From Anaeramoeba flamelloides (Eukaryota > Metamonada > Anaeramoebidae): a DNA stretch of 64,000 nucleotides. Both the position numbers and the translations under genes were made by a program. Below, one piece after another: positions 12,000 to 23,457 of the stretch; positions within the stretch are counted from its first letter, which is position 1; the number at the start of each line of letters is the position of its first letter. The notes below the pieces were generated by a model, which saw only the letters and a list, made by a program, of their open reading frames with translations, searched no databases and was not told the origin of the DNA. The stretch covers positions 1,984,001 through 2,048,000 of the forward strand of contig JANTQA010000048.1 in NCBI GenBank assembly GCA_027625915.1, written 5' to 3'.

Positions 12000-12500
12000 T
12001 TAACTTTTTTTTTAATTTCAAAAAAGTGAGTAAAATCTTTGATTTTATTCTATTCTTTTGAAATTAAAAAAAAAAAAAAAAGACGTTAGCTTTTCTTAAG
12101 TTTTCTGTTTATTATGAAAATCGATAGATTTTCGTTAGGTTTTTTTGAGTTTTCGTTTTATTTGTCAAGTGTTCTAGGTTTTTTTGAGGTTTTCTAAATA
12201 AAATAGAAAACCTCAAAAAAACCTAGAACACTTCACAGAAGAAAACAGAAAACCTCAAGAAAAGCTAGGCACTTTCCAAATAAATAGAAAACTCAAGAAA
12301 AACTGTCATTAACCTTCCCAGAATTTAAATGAATTGAGTAAAATCTAGGATTTAGCTTAATTCTTTTGAATTATGGAAAAGTACCATTTGGTTTTTTTAT
12401 AATTTTAGAAATTAAAAAAACATTTCAAAAATTTTCTTTTTATTTCAAAAATTAAAAAAAACTAGGCACTTGACGGCACTCTACGGCACTTGATTGAGCT
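12000..12500. repeat. Composite dispersed repeat, family G
   Basis: Modules shared with 45240-45850, 46080-46215 and 56290-56400. One is an imperfect palindrome around GAATTGAGTAAAAT / CTCAATTCTTTTGAAT. Others are CCTAGGCACT-type sequence and the short word CTACGGCA, here in GGCACTCTACGGCACTTG. The region also includes the perfect hairpin at 12167-12233. No coding capacity. It looks like decayed, partly nested inverted-repeat elements. Confidence 0.6.
12167..12233. repeat. Perfect 30-bp inverted repeat (hairpin)
   Basis: The arms 12167-12196 and 12204-12233 are exact reverse complements (AAGTGTTCTAGG with seven T, then GAGGTTTTCTA) separated by a 7-nt loop. Fragments of the same sequence recur just downstream (CTCAAGAAAAGCTAGGCACTT), so it is part of a repeat element. 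Confidence 0.85.
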
Positions 12501-12809
12501 TATCTAATTTCTAAATTTTTGTTTAGAAATTTCAATAAAGAATCATAATTTTCTTTATTATTAGCTAATGACAAGACAAATAATGAATCAAAAAATGTAA
12601 TTTTTTTTTTAGTATTTTTTGTTCTATAGTAAATTCCCACTAATAATAATCTTGTAATTAAGATTTTATTGTTTTATGGTGAAAATTATTGAATTTCACA
12701 AGTAATTAATAGTAAAATATTAATTACTGAATGAAATAAAAAAAACTAGTTGGTTTAATATCTTATTTGGTTTATTTTTAATAGCTTGGTAAGTGGGGTT
12801 TTAAAGTAA

Positions 12810-12905
12810 ACTAAATTCCAAAATTTTGGACACAGCTTAAACAGTTGAAAGAATCGCAATAATACACTTTAAATTCAATTTGGAAATAATTTTAATTTAC
12901 CAATA
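12810..12905. repeat. Dispersed repeat family F, partial copy
   Basis: Carries CCAAAATTTTGGACACAGCTT and then AATCGCAATAATACA. It matches the left part of the longer copy at 21205-21555 and the inverted copy at 35417-35720. Truncated. Confidence 0.6.
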
Positions 12906-14084
12906 CATTTTTTTTCTTCATTTTTTACTCTTTCTTTTCTTTTTTTCATCGCTTCTTCATTTTTTATTCGTTCTCTCTTTTTTTAAAAAAACTAAATTAA
13001 GATTCAAATACTTCTAATGACTGTATCTATTTTAGATACTCTTTGAATTAGAAGTCTCAATTTTAGTCACTTCAAAATTCTCTCTTTAGCAGATTCGGTG
13101 AAGTTCCCAACATTTAGTTCTTAACAATAAACCCAATACAATTTATTGTTCTGTTTATTTAATCATTTTTGAAACACCAGATTTTGATTTTTTCATTTTT
13201 TATACTGTTATTTTCAAATTAAAAACAATAAATTTTATCTCAAAGTTTATTAAAAATAAAGAGATCCAAACTAAGAAAAATCAAGATTATCATGATCAAA
13301 TGATCTTGTGAAGATCTTTGTTTTTTTTCGATGATTAATAAGACAATCATTCGATAAATATTTGAGAATCTGAAATAAAAATTTTTCAATTTTCATTGGA
13401 AAATGACAGTACTTTTTTCTTTTATTTGGATAAAAATGGTTACATATAAAAACATTAATAATGGGTAACTTAAACCTGCTTTAATATTATGCTTGGAAAA
13501 ATATAATAAATTGGGTTTATTTTTTTGTCTATTTTTGATTTTGGGCATGTCCATTTTTTTGGAATGGGGTTTAGAACAAACAACAAAATCGAAAAAAATA
13601 CCAACAACCTCTTTTTTTTGTCCAAAAAAATTTATTTTAATTTGTGGATCAAAGATCCAAAAAATCTTAACTAACTTCAATAGTTGATATTTGTAATGTA
13701 GAATATGAATTCATTACAAGCATCCATCCTTAAAATGAATATAATATAAAATTGTGTTTTGTTTTGGATTGTGTGATGTTTTTAGATTATGTTATTTTTT
13801 AGTCTCGCATTTCTTTTGTCTTTTGAGAAAATGAGGTAAAACCAAATAGGGTTTTTTGGGTCACACATCAGTATTTTGAAGTTCTCCAAATAATTTTTGA
13901 GAAATAAATGAAATTAGCCTTACAATAGAATTCGTATGTGGCTTTTATCAGCACTTTTATTTATTTAATTCTTTTTGTTTTGAATCGGAATAAATGGTTT
14001 TCAAAAATTTTAATCACCAAACCTTGAAGGTTTTTTTTGTCTGAAATAAATTGAAATTTTGGTTGTATGACTATTTTCTTTCAA

Positions 14085-14253
14085 TACTGGTATTTGAATT
14101 ATAAATGGAAAAATTTTCACTTCATTTTCTATTTGTCTTTAATAGATATACCACAAATTGAAACCTACTTGTTTGAGAACTTAATTTATATAAGAAAGAA
14201 AAATATGGAAAAGGAAGTGAAATTTTTTCCCATTTATAATTCAAATATCAGTA
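14085..14253. mobile_element. MITE family 2, copy 1
   Basis: A 169-bp element with long terminal inverted repeats. It begins TACTGGTATTTGAATTATAA and ends with the complement (CCCATTTATAATTCAAATATC then AGTA); the inner parts TTTTCACTTCATTTTC and GGAAGTGAAATTTTT also pair. Outer TA dinucleotides fit a TA target duplication. A second copy is at 15408-15574. No coding capacity. Confidence 0.85.
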
Positions 14254-14986
14254 ACAAAAAAAACATTTGAGATTATTGAAGTTTACGTGTAAGCTGGAGA
14301 AGTGTAAACAGGAAAAAGGATAAATGAAAAAAGGAAAAGGGAAAAAGGGATGAGAAAAAAGAAAAAAGAAAGGAAGATTGAAAAAAGAAGAAAGAAGCAA
14401 GGAATAGATCTTTTTACCCTTTGTCATTATTTTGATTGTTAAAAAAAATGATTTTAAAAGTCTTTGGGGATTGGAAAGCGATTTTAGAAGACTGTAGCCA
14501 AAGGTAGCATTGAGTGGCAATTTGGTATTTGTGTATTTTTTTGGAAATAAGCACAAGTTTCTTTTTAATTTTTTGTTGCGTGTCTGTACGATTTAAAAGA
14601 GATTTGTAGACGAGGGAAAGGCCAACTAATTTTTTAAGGCCCCTCTGGAACGAAACAAAGAGAGAATTGTTTAACTTTTGGAAATTAATTTGATCGAATC
14701 GGTTTTTGATTGTCTCTTTGATTCTCACGAATTCTTTGTAGCATAGCTTTTCAATCAATTCAGGGTTTTTGATAGAATAATTTGTTTTGCCAATCGAAAG
14801 AAGATCGTTGCGATCAAAAACAGTTCGAATATGAACAATACCCTGGCAAAGAATTGAATAATACCCACGATGAATTAATTCTTCGATCAGTTCTTTTGCT
14901 TTAATAGAAATGTCTTTTTCTTCAGACTTTCTTTCAATTTCAATTAAATTTAAATAAAGAGCTGAAATGGTTTTTTGGTTGTTCAT
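14248..14986 (-). CDS. Unknown 204-aa helical protein
   Basis: Two exons, 14986-14418 and 14293-14248, joined in phase across a 124-nt intron with donor GGTAAAAAG and a long pyrimidine tract ending TTCTCCAG. This gives 204 residues. The start is an ATG in good context (AAAGAAATGAAC). The protein begins MNNQKTISALYLNLIEIE and is predicted mostly helical, basic and soluble. No signal peptide, membrane span or motif was seen and I do not recognise a family. The last exon is only 15 codons, and its final two codons (TAC TGA) lie inside the terminal inverted repeat of a MITE (14085-14253), so the stop is supplied by the inserted element. An earlier form of the gene may have had a different C terminus. 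Confidence 0.6.
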
Positions 14987-15407
14987 TTCTTTGGCCAGTT
15001 TCGATGAAATTTTTAATTTGGTTGGTATTAGGAAGCAAGGTTTTTTATTTCAAATTCTTTGAAAATTTTAAATTAAAGCAATAATTTTTTTTTGTTTGTT
15101 TTCGAAAAGAAACAAAAAAGAAAAGAAAAATGATCGAAAAAAATGAAATATAATAATTTTATGTTAACAAGTTGCAAATCAGTGGAACAAAGAAACAGTT
15201 TATGAAATAGTTCGATTTGTTAAACATAAAAACCCTTAAAAATTACGTTAAAAACTTTTTTTATAAATTCTTTTGGTTTGGTTTCTTTTAAAAGTTGATT
15301 TGATTAATTGCTCAAATCCCAATTATTGTATTTGAAAGTAACAAATTGTCTTTGAATGATAATACCAAATTTAATCAATTGATATGATTTTAGCTACTTT
15401 GGTTTTG
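14987..15407. promoter_or_regulatory. Upstream region of the unknown gene
   Basis: No ORF or repeat found between the start codon at 14986 and MITE copy 2 at 15408. It presumably contains the minus-strand promoter, but I see no motif I could name. Confidence 0.25.
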
Positions 15408-15574
15408 TACTGGTATTTGAATAATAAATGGGATTTTTTTTCACTTCATTTTTAATTTCTCTTTTTTAAGAGAACATAGATCAAGAACCTCTTTCTTTAA
15501 GAACTATATTTATAAAAAAAAAATATGGAAAAGGAAGTGAAAATTCTTTCCCATTTAGAATTCAAATACCAGTA
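15408..15574. mobile_element. MITE family 2, copy 2
   Basis: A 167-bp copy of the 14085-14253 element, with ends TACTGGTATTTGAATAATAA and TTAGAATTCAAATACC then AGTA. The two copies lie 1.15 kb apart in the same orientation and flank the 5' half of the unknown gene. Confidence 0.85.
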
Positions 15575-16114
15575 TAGTAAAGAAACTCGTACAAAAACCC
15601 ACAAGTTGGATTATTATGGTAAATAACCATAAACAAGATTGTAAAATAATGAACAAGTCATATTTTGCACTAAGATCTAAAGAACAATCCAAAATTTAAA
15701 GGAAATTTACATTTCAAAATTCTTTCTTTTCAGCACTTTCATCTCTTCGGTTATTTATTGGGGTAATATACACAACACCATTTCTTTTAAATTTAACAGT
15801 GACTATGAAAAATAAGTTTCTTTTCTTACTTTCTAATTATATTTGTCGAAAAGGTCAAAACAAATGTATTTCGGAAGTTCCCTCATAAAAATCGAATTAA
15901 TTTTCAAAAATTAATGGTTTGTCTGTGTACAGTAAAATAACACAACCAAACATTTCAAGTCCAAATGACAAAGACTGAAATTCAAAAATTAATAACCTCA
16001 TTTTTCTAATTTTCTTTCGGTCTCAACTTTTCAAAAAAACAGAAGTACATAATTTAGTTAAATTATAATTTTGCCAAACAAACCGCTAAACATTTTCTTA
16101 AAACACCAAACAAA

Positions 16115-16524
16115 ATGAACGAAGAGTATTTACCAGAAAAGAGATCAAGAAAAACAAAGACTAAAAAAAAGAAAACTCCAAAAAAAAGAACAACAAAAGG
16201 TTCTCAAAAAAAAAATACAGTAAACAAAACCAGTCAAGTAAAGCCAAAGAAAGAAACACTTGAAGAGTGTACAATCAGAACGCTTGAATTATTACAACTA
16301 CGTAAGATTTCGTTCTTCAGCATCATTTAATTATTGATTATTTTTAATTTCATCCAAGAATTAGGTAATTTGGTATTTTGGAATTGCTAATTGTGTCTTG
16401 TTATATTAATGGTGATTCACTATTTATGACTTGTTATTTATTAAAAAGGTGGCCAAATGGTTTTTAAAGACATTTTTACAGAACTAGGGATTGGTTATCG
16501 TCGGGCTTATGATATACTTAATGG

Positions 16525-16564
<40 letters not shown>

Positions 16565-16693
16565 TATCTTTCTTTTCTCGATTGTCTTTTTCAGGACTTT
16601 TTTCAAATTAATTTTTCCACCAAACAAGTTGAGGTTGTTTCCCGAAAGGAACATTATTTGCAATCTTTTTTTGTTTTAATTTCGATAAAATGA
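16115..16693 (+). CDS. E2F/DP-like winged-helix DNA-binding protein (putative)
   Basis: Proposed exons 16115-16301, 16449-16523 and 16629-16693 stay in phase and give 108 residues. After a Lys/Arg-rich N terminus comes LEECTIRTLELLQLR, then GQMVFKDIFTELG and GYRRAYDILN. The R-R-x-Y-D-[IA]-x-N-V recognition helix is the hallmark of E2F and DP transcription factors, and SRKEHYLQ fits the following wing (KKSKNHIQW in E2F). The first junction (donor CTAC/GTAAGA, acceptor TTAAAAAG/GT) is firm because it rebuilds the helix. The second intron holds a T33 run and its acceptor is uncertain: the version I prefer leaves about four residues missing between the helix and the wing, and another choice changes the C terminus. 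With no dimerisation or transactivation region it is far shorter than animal E2F (400+ aa). It may be a minimal DNA-binding protein, or lack unrecognised 3' exons. Confidence 0.55.
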
Positions 16694-17780
16694 AAAGAAT
16701 ATTTTTCAGAACAGAAACCACAGAATTTGCCTTTGAGCCTATGACTAATATTAAATAAACGTGTGCTCTGCTTGCCAGATCTTTATCAAATTCTTCAGAT
16801 TTTCAGACATGATTGAAAAACAAAATAAAATAAAGCCCTTCCTGGAAAAAAAATTGTCAAACTGTCAAATTTGTTTTAATTGGAAAACGGTTGTGAAAAT
16901 GAAAATTTTTTACGATGCTTTTGATTGATCAATGAAGACACATGAAATTAAAACCCTCCAAACTTGATTAATACCTTTGATTATAATCTTCAAGCCAATT
17001 TTACATAAATGGGAAATTCATAGTATCAAAAAAAATCCAAAAAAGTCAATTTCACTTGAATAGAAAACATAACAAAAAAAAATCAGGAAAAATTTCACTT
17101 TTACTAATTCTTACAATTTAAAATCTCAAATTTAGTAAATTGAACGTGCTTCAATTTTGGTTTTATTTGGATTATTTTGGATTCTATTTTAATTCAAATA
17201 AACAATCTAGCTTTTAGATTTGGTTTTTGTTTTTTAAAAGGAAGGAAAAAATAAGATAAATAAAATCTTAGAAAATGAGAACTAATATCACCGTTTTACA
17301 ATTAAAACCGATTTGACAATTTTTTTCGTAATGGTAATACAAACAAATTGCAATTTATTTCTAAATAGTTTAATTCTCTCAACCAGATTAAATCCCACAA
17401 CTGATTTTGCTGGTTGGTTTATAATCTGTGAGTAATCATCGTCTCACAACAAAGATTTACAGTTTTACACAGACCTTATCATCCACAAGCTGGAGAATCC
17501 CACTTTTCTTTTTAGTTCAAAAATATTTTATGTAATTAGTGATCCTTTCGGAACCACTTTTTTGGAAACAATGCTAAACTTCAATGTTATGGAATTACTT
17601 TTTTTTTTTCTGAAAAGTTAACTCCCTGAAATTTATTTTTATAAAATTCTTTATTAAATAAAAAAACCCTTCTTTACACTTTAAAAAATATTCCACATAA
17701 AACTTCTTCAAAATCCCTTTTAAATAGTTCTATTGACAACACCATTGTTAACCAAAAAGGGGAAAAAGCGTGAAAGTAAT
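16694..17780. other. AT-rich intergenic stretch
   Basis: No gene or repeat copy recognised. An acceptor-like TTTTCAG near 16710 followed by a short open frame could be a last exon of the E2F-like gene, but I could not confirm it. Confidence 0.35.
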
Positions 17781-18172
17781 ATGCCTTATGTTTACCTCGA
17801 TGGTGAACCATTGCCAGAAAATGTCGATGTAAGAAATGTACTAGAGCAAATTGAATCTGAAGAACAACAAATAAATGTATTAACAAAATATATTCAAAGG
17901 CTTGAAGAAGAGTTGGAAAATGATGAACTGTGATTATTTCTTCTTCTTCTTCTTCTTCTTCTTCTTCTTCCCCCTCTTCTTCTTCTTCCTCTTCTTTTCT
18001 ATTTTAATTTTTATTATTTATATGATCATTATTTTATTTAACATCTAAAATTTTGTATTTTTAATTTTTTTTTAATATTTGTTTTAGGTCTGATCTCCAA
18101 CAATTGTTAGACGAATTCAACCAAGAAGAGTATGATCTTCGGCCCTTTGTTCCAAAAGATGAAATGAAATAA
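17781..18172 (+). CDS. Small coiled-coil protein, 77 aa, unknown
   Basis: Two exons, 17781-17929 and 18088-18172, spliced in phase over a 158-nt intron (donor CT/GTGATT, acceptor GTTTTAG/G), give 77 residues. The start is ATG (AGTAATATGCCT); no ATG lies upstream in frame. The product opens MPYVYLDGEPLPENVDV, then a helical, strongly coiled-coil-like stretch (NVLEQIESEEQQINVLTK to LEEELENDEL), and ends DLRPFVPKDEMK. The intron carries a TTC microsatellite (17939-17996). The conserved-looking ends and tidy splicing argue for a real gene, perhaps a small subunit of a complex, but I do not recognise the family. Confidence 0.6.
17939..17996. repeat. (TTC)n microsatellite within an intron
   Basis: Imperfect TTC/CTT triplet run inside the intron of the 77-aa coiled-coil gene. 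Confidence 0.8.
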
Positions 18173-18364
18173 AATTGATACACATTTTTTCTCTAAAAAT
18201 ATTAGTGAGAACTAAGTTAAATCTTTAATACAAGATCAAATATTAAAAAAAAAACAAAACAATTAAAATTTTTATTATCAATGAATATTATAAAATATAA
18301 ATAAAAAGAAACAAATAGAAATCATAATTTTTAAAAATAATTAAACATTTTTTATTTTTTTTTC

Positions 18365-18954
18365 TAAGGTATTTCCAAAAAAGTGGGGCATTTTTTTTTA
18401 CATTTCATAAAAAATCATCTTTTTTGGTGGAGTTATTCGTTAATTTACAATAACAAATTAAGTTTAATATTAATACCGATTGAATCAATGTCTAAGGTAT
18501 TTATTTCAAAATATGTTCATTGAAATATTTCCAAAAAATGAAAAAAAAAATAACACTTTTTTTGGAGAAAACAATATACGACCAATTTCAATAATAAAAA
18601 ACTTCAAATATGGAAAGGGTACAAATGATTTTGTAAACAATTAAATGTATTTATATGTTTTCAATTCTATTTGAAAATTTTTTGAGATTAAAAAAGTTAT
18701 GAAAACGATTTTTAGGATCAAAAAGAAAATAATAAACACCAATTTTCACCCATTAAAAATATCAGATAAAATCGAGATCAGAGAATTTAATTTCTTTTAA
18801 TTTATGTAATACAATATCAAAGAAAAAAAATGAATCATTATCAAGAATCGATAAATACTAGTTAATGATTTTGTATATTTGAATGCTTTTTTGAAGAAAT
18901 AGTTTAATAAATATATTATAAAATAAATTTACTCCATTTCTTGGAAATAGCTTA
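18365..18954. mobile_element. TIR element family E, copy 1
   Basis: A 590-bp element with terminal inverted repeats: the left end is TAAGGTATTTCCAAAAAAG and the right end, read on the other strand, TAAGCTATTTCCAAGAAATG. It is homologous in inverted orientation to the interrupted copy at 60233-61355; shared internal sequence includes TATTAATACCGATTGAAT. No open frame, so non-autonomous. TA at both tips fits a TA target site. Confidence 0.75.
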
Positions 18955-21200
18955 TTTTATCAAACAATTCCTCATATATGAATAAAAAACCAATTATTTT
19001 TATTCAAATGTTAGATTATAATCAAGGGATTATTGAATTTTTCCTAAATAAAATTTGTAATTTAAAACACGAATATTATTAAAATTATTAAATATTTTTT
19101 TTATTAGGATCTTTACTTTCAATGATTTTTGTCAAGATGTATAGACTGATAAAATAAATCTATTTAATATTTTAGTTAGTTAGTAAATAATTTGAGAATA
19201 TATGCTTTTTTCTTTTTTGAAAATTGAAAAGTCTGACCTGATAATAATTCCAGTGACAGTGGGAGGAGTATAATGGATTTTAACTATTTTTCAATCAAAG
19301 GTGAACAGTTTTAATGACCGGATTACGTGAGCTTTTAAAGTGTTTAGATGGATATCGTTATGAAACAATTTAAATTATTGTGGAAATTTCAAAATACAAA
19401 TGATTCTAATTATTTTTTTACATTTTTGCTTTTTTTAATTTTATTTTTCAATTTTTTTACTGAAATGCTTTGTTATTTTTTTTTTAATTACACGTTCTAT
19501 AGCATCGAGTAAAAAAAATTATTTTACAATATTATTGAAAATCATGGAAAATTAATAAAGAAAATGCATATCGATTGATATTGGAATGTTCTTTGATATT
19601 CAATAAAAGATCAAAATGAACATTACTGTTTTTTTCAATTGTTTTGTAAGAATTTTTGTTTTTCAATTTTTAAGAAAATATATTGATTTATTAGTTTAAT
19701 TTCACACATTTATCAACTATTCTTTGATTTGTATTATACTCTTTATTTCTTATTTATATTCCAGAGGTCAATTATAAAAAATATTTGATGTTTGGAAAAA
19801 ATCCTGGGACCTTTTGGCAGAAATAAAGTTTACATTCTTTGGGAATACCCGGCCGATAACAAAGTGTAACTAATAAAGAAAAAGAGTCTTAATAATGGCG
19901 CCCAGACAAATAAATAAAGATAAACAACATTTATTTCTACAATTGGGATCCAAAAAAGATTTCTTTTCTTTCTTTTTTTTAAAACCCCCCCCCCCCCACT
20001 TTACATTATTTATACTAACTTATTATTATAATTACCACCCTTTGATTTAAATTCGTTGCTTTTCACTAAATAAGGATTTCTATTTATAATTTTTGGAAAA
20101 TATTTTTATAAAAATATTTTTAAATACTAACTATAAGTGTAGATCAAATTGATAGTAATATTTATCTTACTTTTCTATTACTAATTTATCAATTGAAAAA
20201 CCACTTTTGGGAATATTATCTGTAATATAAAATTAAATACTATATTTTTAAAGAAATACGTTATAGTACAATTTAAAATATAAATAAAAAAAATCACCCC
20301 TTATACACTTTTTTCATCATCTCTTGATATTCTTAAATAAATTTATTCACAATTAAAGATTTGATTTTCCCTAATTATTTCCTGTACCAAGAAGCTAATT
20401 TTGTAAATTGTTTTTTTTTGGGGAGAAAAGAAAATCAGTAATCTTGTACACCTTCAAATAGAAAAATGATGAAATCAAAATCCTATCATATTTTTAATAA
20501 ACCATACTATTGAATAGGGTTTAATACATTTTTACTACCCCCTCGATCTACCAAAAAATTACCAAGACAAAAATACAAAATTCAATTTTTTTAGAAATGA
20601 AATATTGCAAGACTCTTTGAAAAACAGAAAATAATCTTCATATTAGAGTTGATATTAATAAAATAAATACTTTAACAAAACAAAATATTCACGATAATAA
20701 AATGTTGTAAAATAATTTGATCCACTTTCATTGTAACACCCGACACAAAATTATTGTATTTATTTGGAAAATTAAAATTTTTATAATTAGTTTTTTGATA
20801 GAAACTATATTCAAATATATCGACATAAAATACACCAATTTATTTAATTTTATTTGGAGTTTCCAACATTGTATTTTTCAATTTTATTTTTAATTTTCCC
20901 AGAAAAAGAAGAAAAAATGAAAAAAAAATGATAAGAAAAAAAAAAGAATGAAAAATTTAAATTTAGTAAAAAAAATTTTCAAAATTAGAAAAAATGTTCC
21001 TGATCAAAAAAACGAAAATTTGAGAAACTTTTTAAAAAAAATCTTGAAAAAAGTAAAACCAAATTTTAAAAAAATCAAAATGATATTTAACCAACAACAA
21101 TTAGCCAATGGAGTATAATTACAAATGTTTAAATCGATATATATTAACCAATTATTTTATGAATTAGTTATTTTCAATCTAACCCAAAATGATTTCAACC
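18955..21200. other. AT-rich intergenic stretch
   Basis: No gene recognised. Notable only for a run of about 13 C at 19985-19997, rare in such AT-rich DNA, and many A/T homopolymers. Confidence 0.5.
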
Positions 21201-21204
21201 TGAT

Positions 21205-21555
21205 ATAAACTAAAATTCAAAATTTTCCACACAGCTAAAACATTCCAAACAATCACAATAATACAATTTCATTGAAATTGCAAATAATTTTGATTTTTGG
21301 AAAATATGAAAATCATTTTTTCATCTTTTAGTTTTTGTTTTCATTTCATTTCTTTGAATTACGTAATATGTTTCTTTGGATCAATTTTTTTTTGAACAAT
21401 TGATATTATGTTAAAGTCAAGTTGTTCCAAATAGAAGAACTCAAATAAAATTATTTGGTCATATCTAACCTTTGTTCGATCAATAATCCTAATAAAATTT
21501 CAACAAATTTACCAATGTATTTTTTTGTTTTGCTCTCTCCAAAATTTTTAACACA
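21205..21555. repeat. Dispersed repeat family F, longer copy
   Basis: Begins near AAAATTTTCCACACAGC and ends near TTTTGCTCTCTCCAAAATTT. The reverse complement of most of it is at 35417-35720 and its left part recurs at 12810-12905. The two ends resemble each other as imperfect inverted repeats. No open frame. Confidence 0.65.
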
Positions 21556-21924
21556 CCCATGATTTATTTGTATTGATAATTATTTATTTATTGTTTTGTG
21601 AGTACTGTAATTTATAAACAAGTGTTAACATTTCAATTAGTGAATGTTTCTAATTTGATAAATCTTCTTGAATTGATTAACTAAGTTTTTTTTTTTCACA
21701 AATCGAATTTTTGTGTGTTAAAAATTTTGAATTGGGGGTTATGTTTGGATAAATAAAAAAGTCACAAAATTTTTAAAAATTAATCCACACTCTCCAAGAA
21801 TAATTTATAAAACTTAGTAAAAAATAGATCAAGTAATAATTTCGATAGATAAAAGAAGATATAAATCCAAAAATAAATTAAGAAATCTTGGTTTCGAACA
21901 CATATCAAAAACTTAAAAATTTTT

Positions 21925-22506
21925 AGAAAAATGATGAAAATATTAATTGGGAAATAGGAAATTTAAAATTATTAAATGTAGACCTAAATAATTTTAGACA
22001 AAAGTTAATTATAAATAGTTATCAATGGATAGGTCAAGAATACTTAAAAATTATTAATTACAATAACAATATCAACAAATAACAACAATATTTAAATTGG
22101 AAGGGCCCAATTTCCATCTTAAAACTAAGAAACTTTACAAATTATCTAAATAGATATTATTATGTTTATGATAAGAATAAAAAAAAAACAAAATATTACA
22201 ATTTAGGTAAAAAATATTTAAACCTAGATACCGATGAAGATATCGATCATTTTTTATGGGACTGCCCATTCTATAAAGAAAATCGAATAATTTGGATTAA
22301 AGATTTAATTCAAATTAACAAAAATAATAAGAATAATATCCTCAGTATTATTCGAAATAAAGAATCATTATTTATTTTATCATTAATTAATGATAAAGAG
22401 AATTATGATTCTTTATTGAAATTTCTAAACAAAAATTTAGAAATTAGGGCTGTAAGAGGAAATTAATTTCCTCTCTTCAAAAAAAAAAAAAAAAAAAAAA
22501 AAAAAA
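21925..22506 (+). mobile_element. LINE (non-LTR retrotransposon) 3' remnant with poly(A) tail
   Basis: A frame runs from about 21925 to the TAA at 22464-22466 with one internal stop (TAA at 22080-22082). It encodes the end of a non-LTR reverse transcriptase ORF, with DIDHFLWDCPFYKENR as the typical C-terminal H-F-L-x-x-C-P signature. A short 3' UTR and a long A run (about 22480-22506) follow, as expected for a target-primed insertion. The copy is 5'-truncated. Related remnants are at 54830-54930 and 61945-62357. Confidence 0.75.
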
Positions 22507-23101
22507 TTATTTTAAAAAGAATTTATTAGATAAAATACATAAAATATATTCTATTTATTCAATTAAACTGACACTAAAAGTCAGAAAAGGAGTTTATATT
22601 TAGTATTTTTAACAGTTTTTTAGTTTTTTTTTTCAAATTTTTCACCTGTTTATTGGATAGCGTTTTAATTGTTATAAAAATAATACTGACTTCGAATTAT
22701 TCTTTTTTAAAATAATCAATTTTTATAATTTTCCTAATTGTTATTTACTTATAATTATATCGAAAATTGTATTGAAAAACAAATCTTTTTTAATTAATTT
22801 TTATAATAATAAATCAATAAAAAAAAAATTAAAAAAAAACCAAAATAAAAGAATATTCAAATGATTTATTTAGATTTCATACACATTTATTATATTTTTT
22901 ATTTCCCTAATAGAAACAATTGAATCAAATAAAATTTATAACAAGGATAAAAATACTTGACAGGATCAAAAAAGTCTGAGAAGGTTAAAAAAATAAAGAA
23001 ATAAATTGAAAAAAATATTTGAAAAGTGATCCATTCAAAAAATTAACAATTTTTTTCTAAAAAAAGAAAAAAAAATAATAACCTATTACAATAATTGATT
23101 A

Positions 23102-23457
23102 TTAAAAAAAAAAAAGTTGGTAAATTGTATAAAAAGAGTTTAATCCTAATTCCTCCACAATTTGAACAGTTGTAGGCTCGATAAGAAAATATTTGACTAA
23201 TGTATTTGGGTTGTTTAAAATAGCCCTTATTGTGTCAAGATATTTTATTAAAAGTAAATAGCGAACATGATTTGTCCCTTCCTTTTGCAATGCTCTAGTA
23301 ATTTCTTTTTCCGATATAACTTCTGCAGTTGCAAAGTTAATAATTCAAGTAGTGCACCCTCTTGCTTTTGAAATCTGTTCTTGATTGGAACTTTCATGTT
23401 TTCTGATCATACTTTCACGTTGAGCTTCAGATTCAATAACTGCAGTTTGTATAATAA
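23102..23457 (-). pseudogene. SPFH/stomatin-like gene fragment, decayed
   Basis: On the minus strand a frame starting after TTATTTAAG (acceptor-like) reads TAVIESEAQRESMIRKHE and SSNQEQISKARG, then has a TGA at 23347-23345. It continues ATAEVISEKEITRALQKEG, VRYLLLIKYLDTIRAILNN and ending VEELGLNS. The A-E-x-E-A coiled region followed by an L-R-Y-L-like segment and a short hydrophobic tail is the C-terminal part of stomatin/SPFH-domain proteins, which scaffold membrane microdomains. The SPFH core itself is not present. A splice around the stop (GG/GTGCAC to CTGCAG) breaks the phase, so the stop looks real. With no upstream exon found, this is best read as a gene remnant. Confidence 0.5.

Noticed and set aside
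13393-13687. Overlapping open frames on both strands
   Set aside because: They begin at non-ATG codons, have no recognisable motif and no splice context; likely chance.
17939-17996. CRISPR-like or coding repeat
   Set aside because: A simple TTC microsatellite inside an intron, without spacers.
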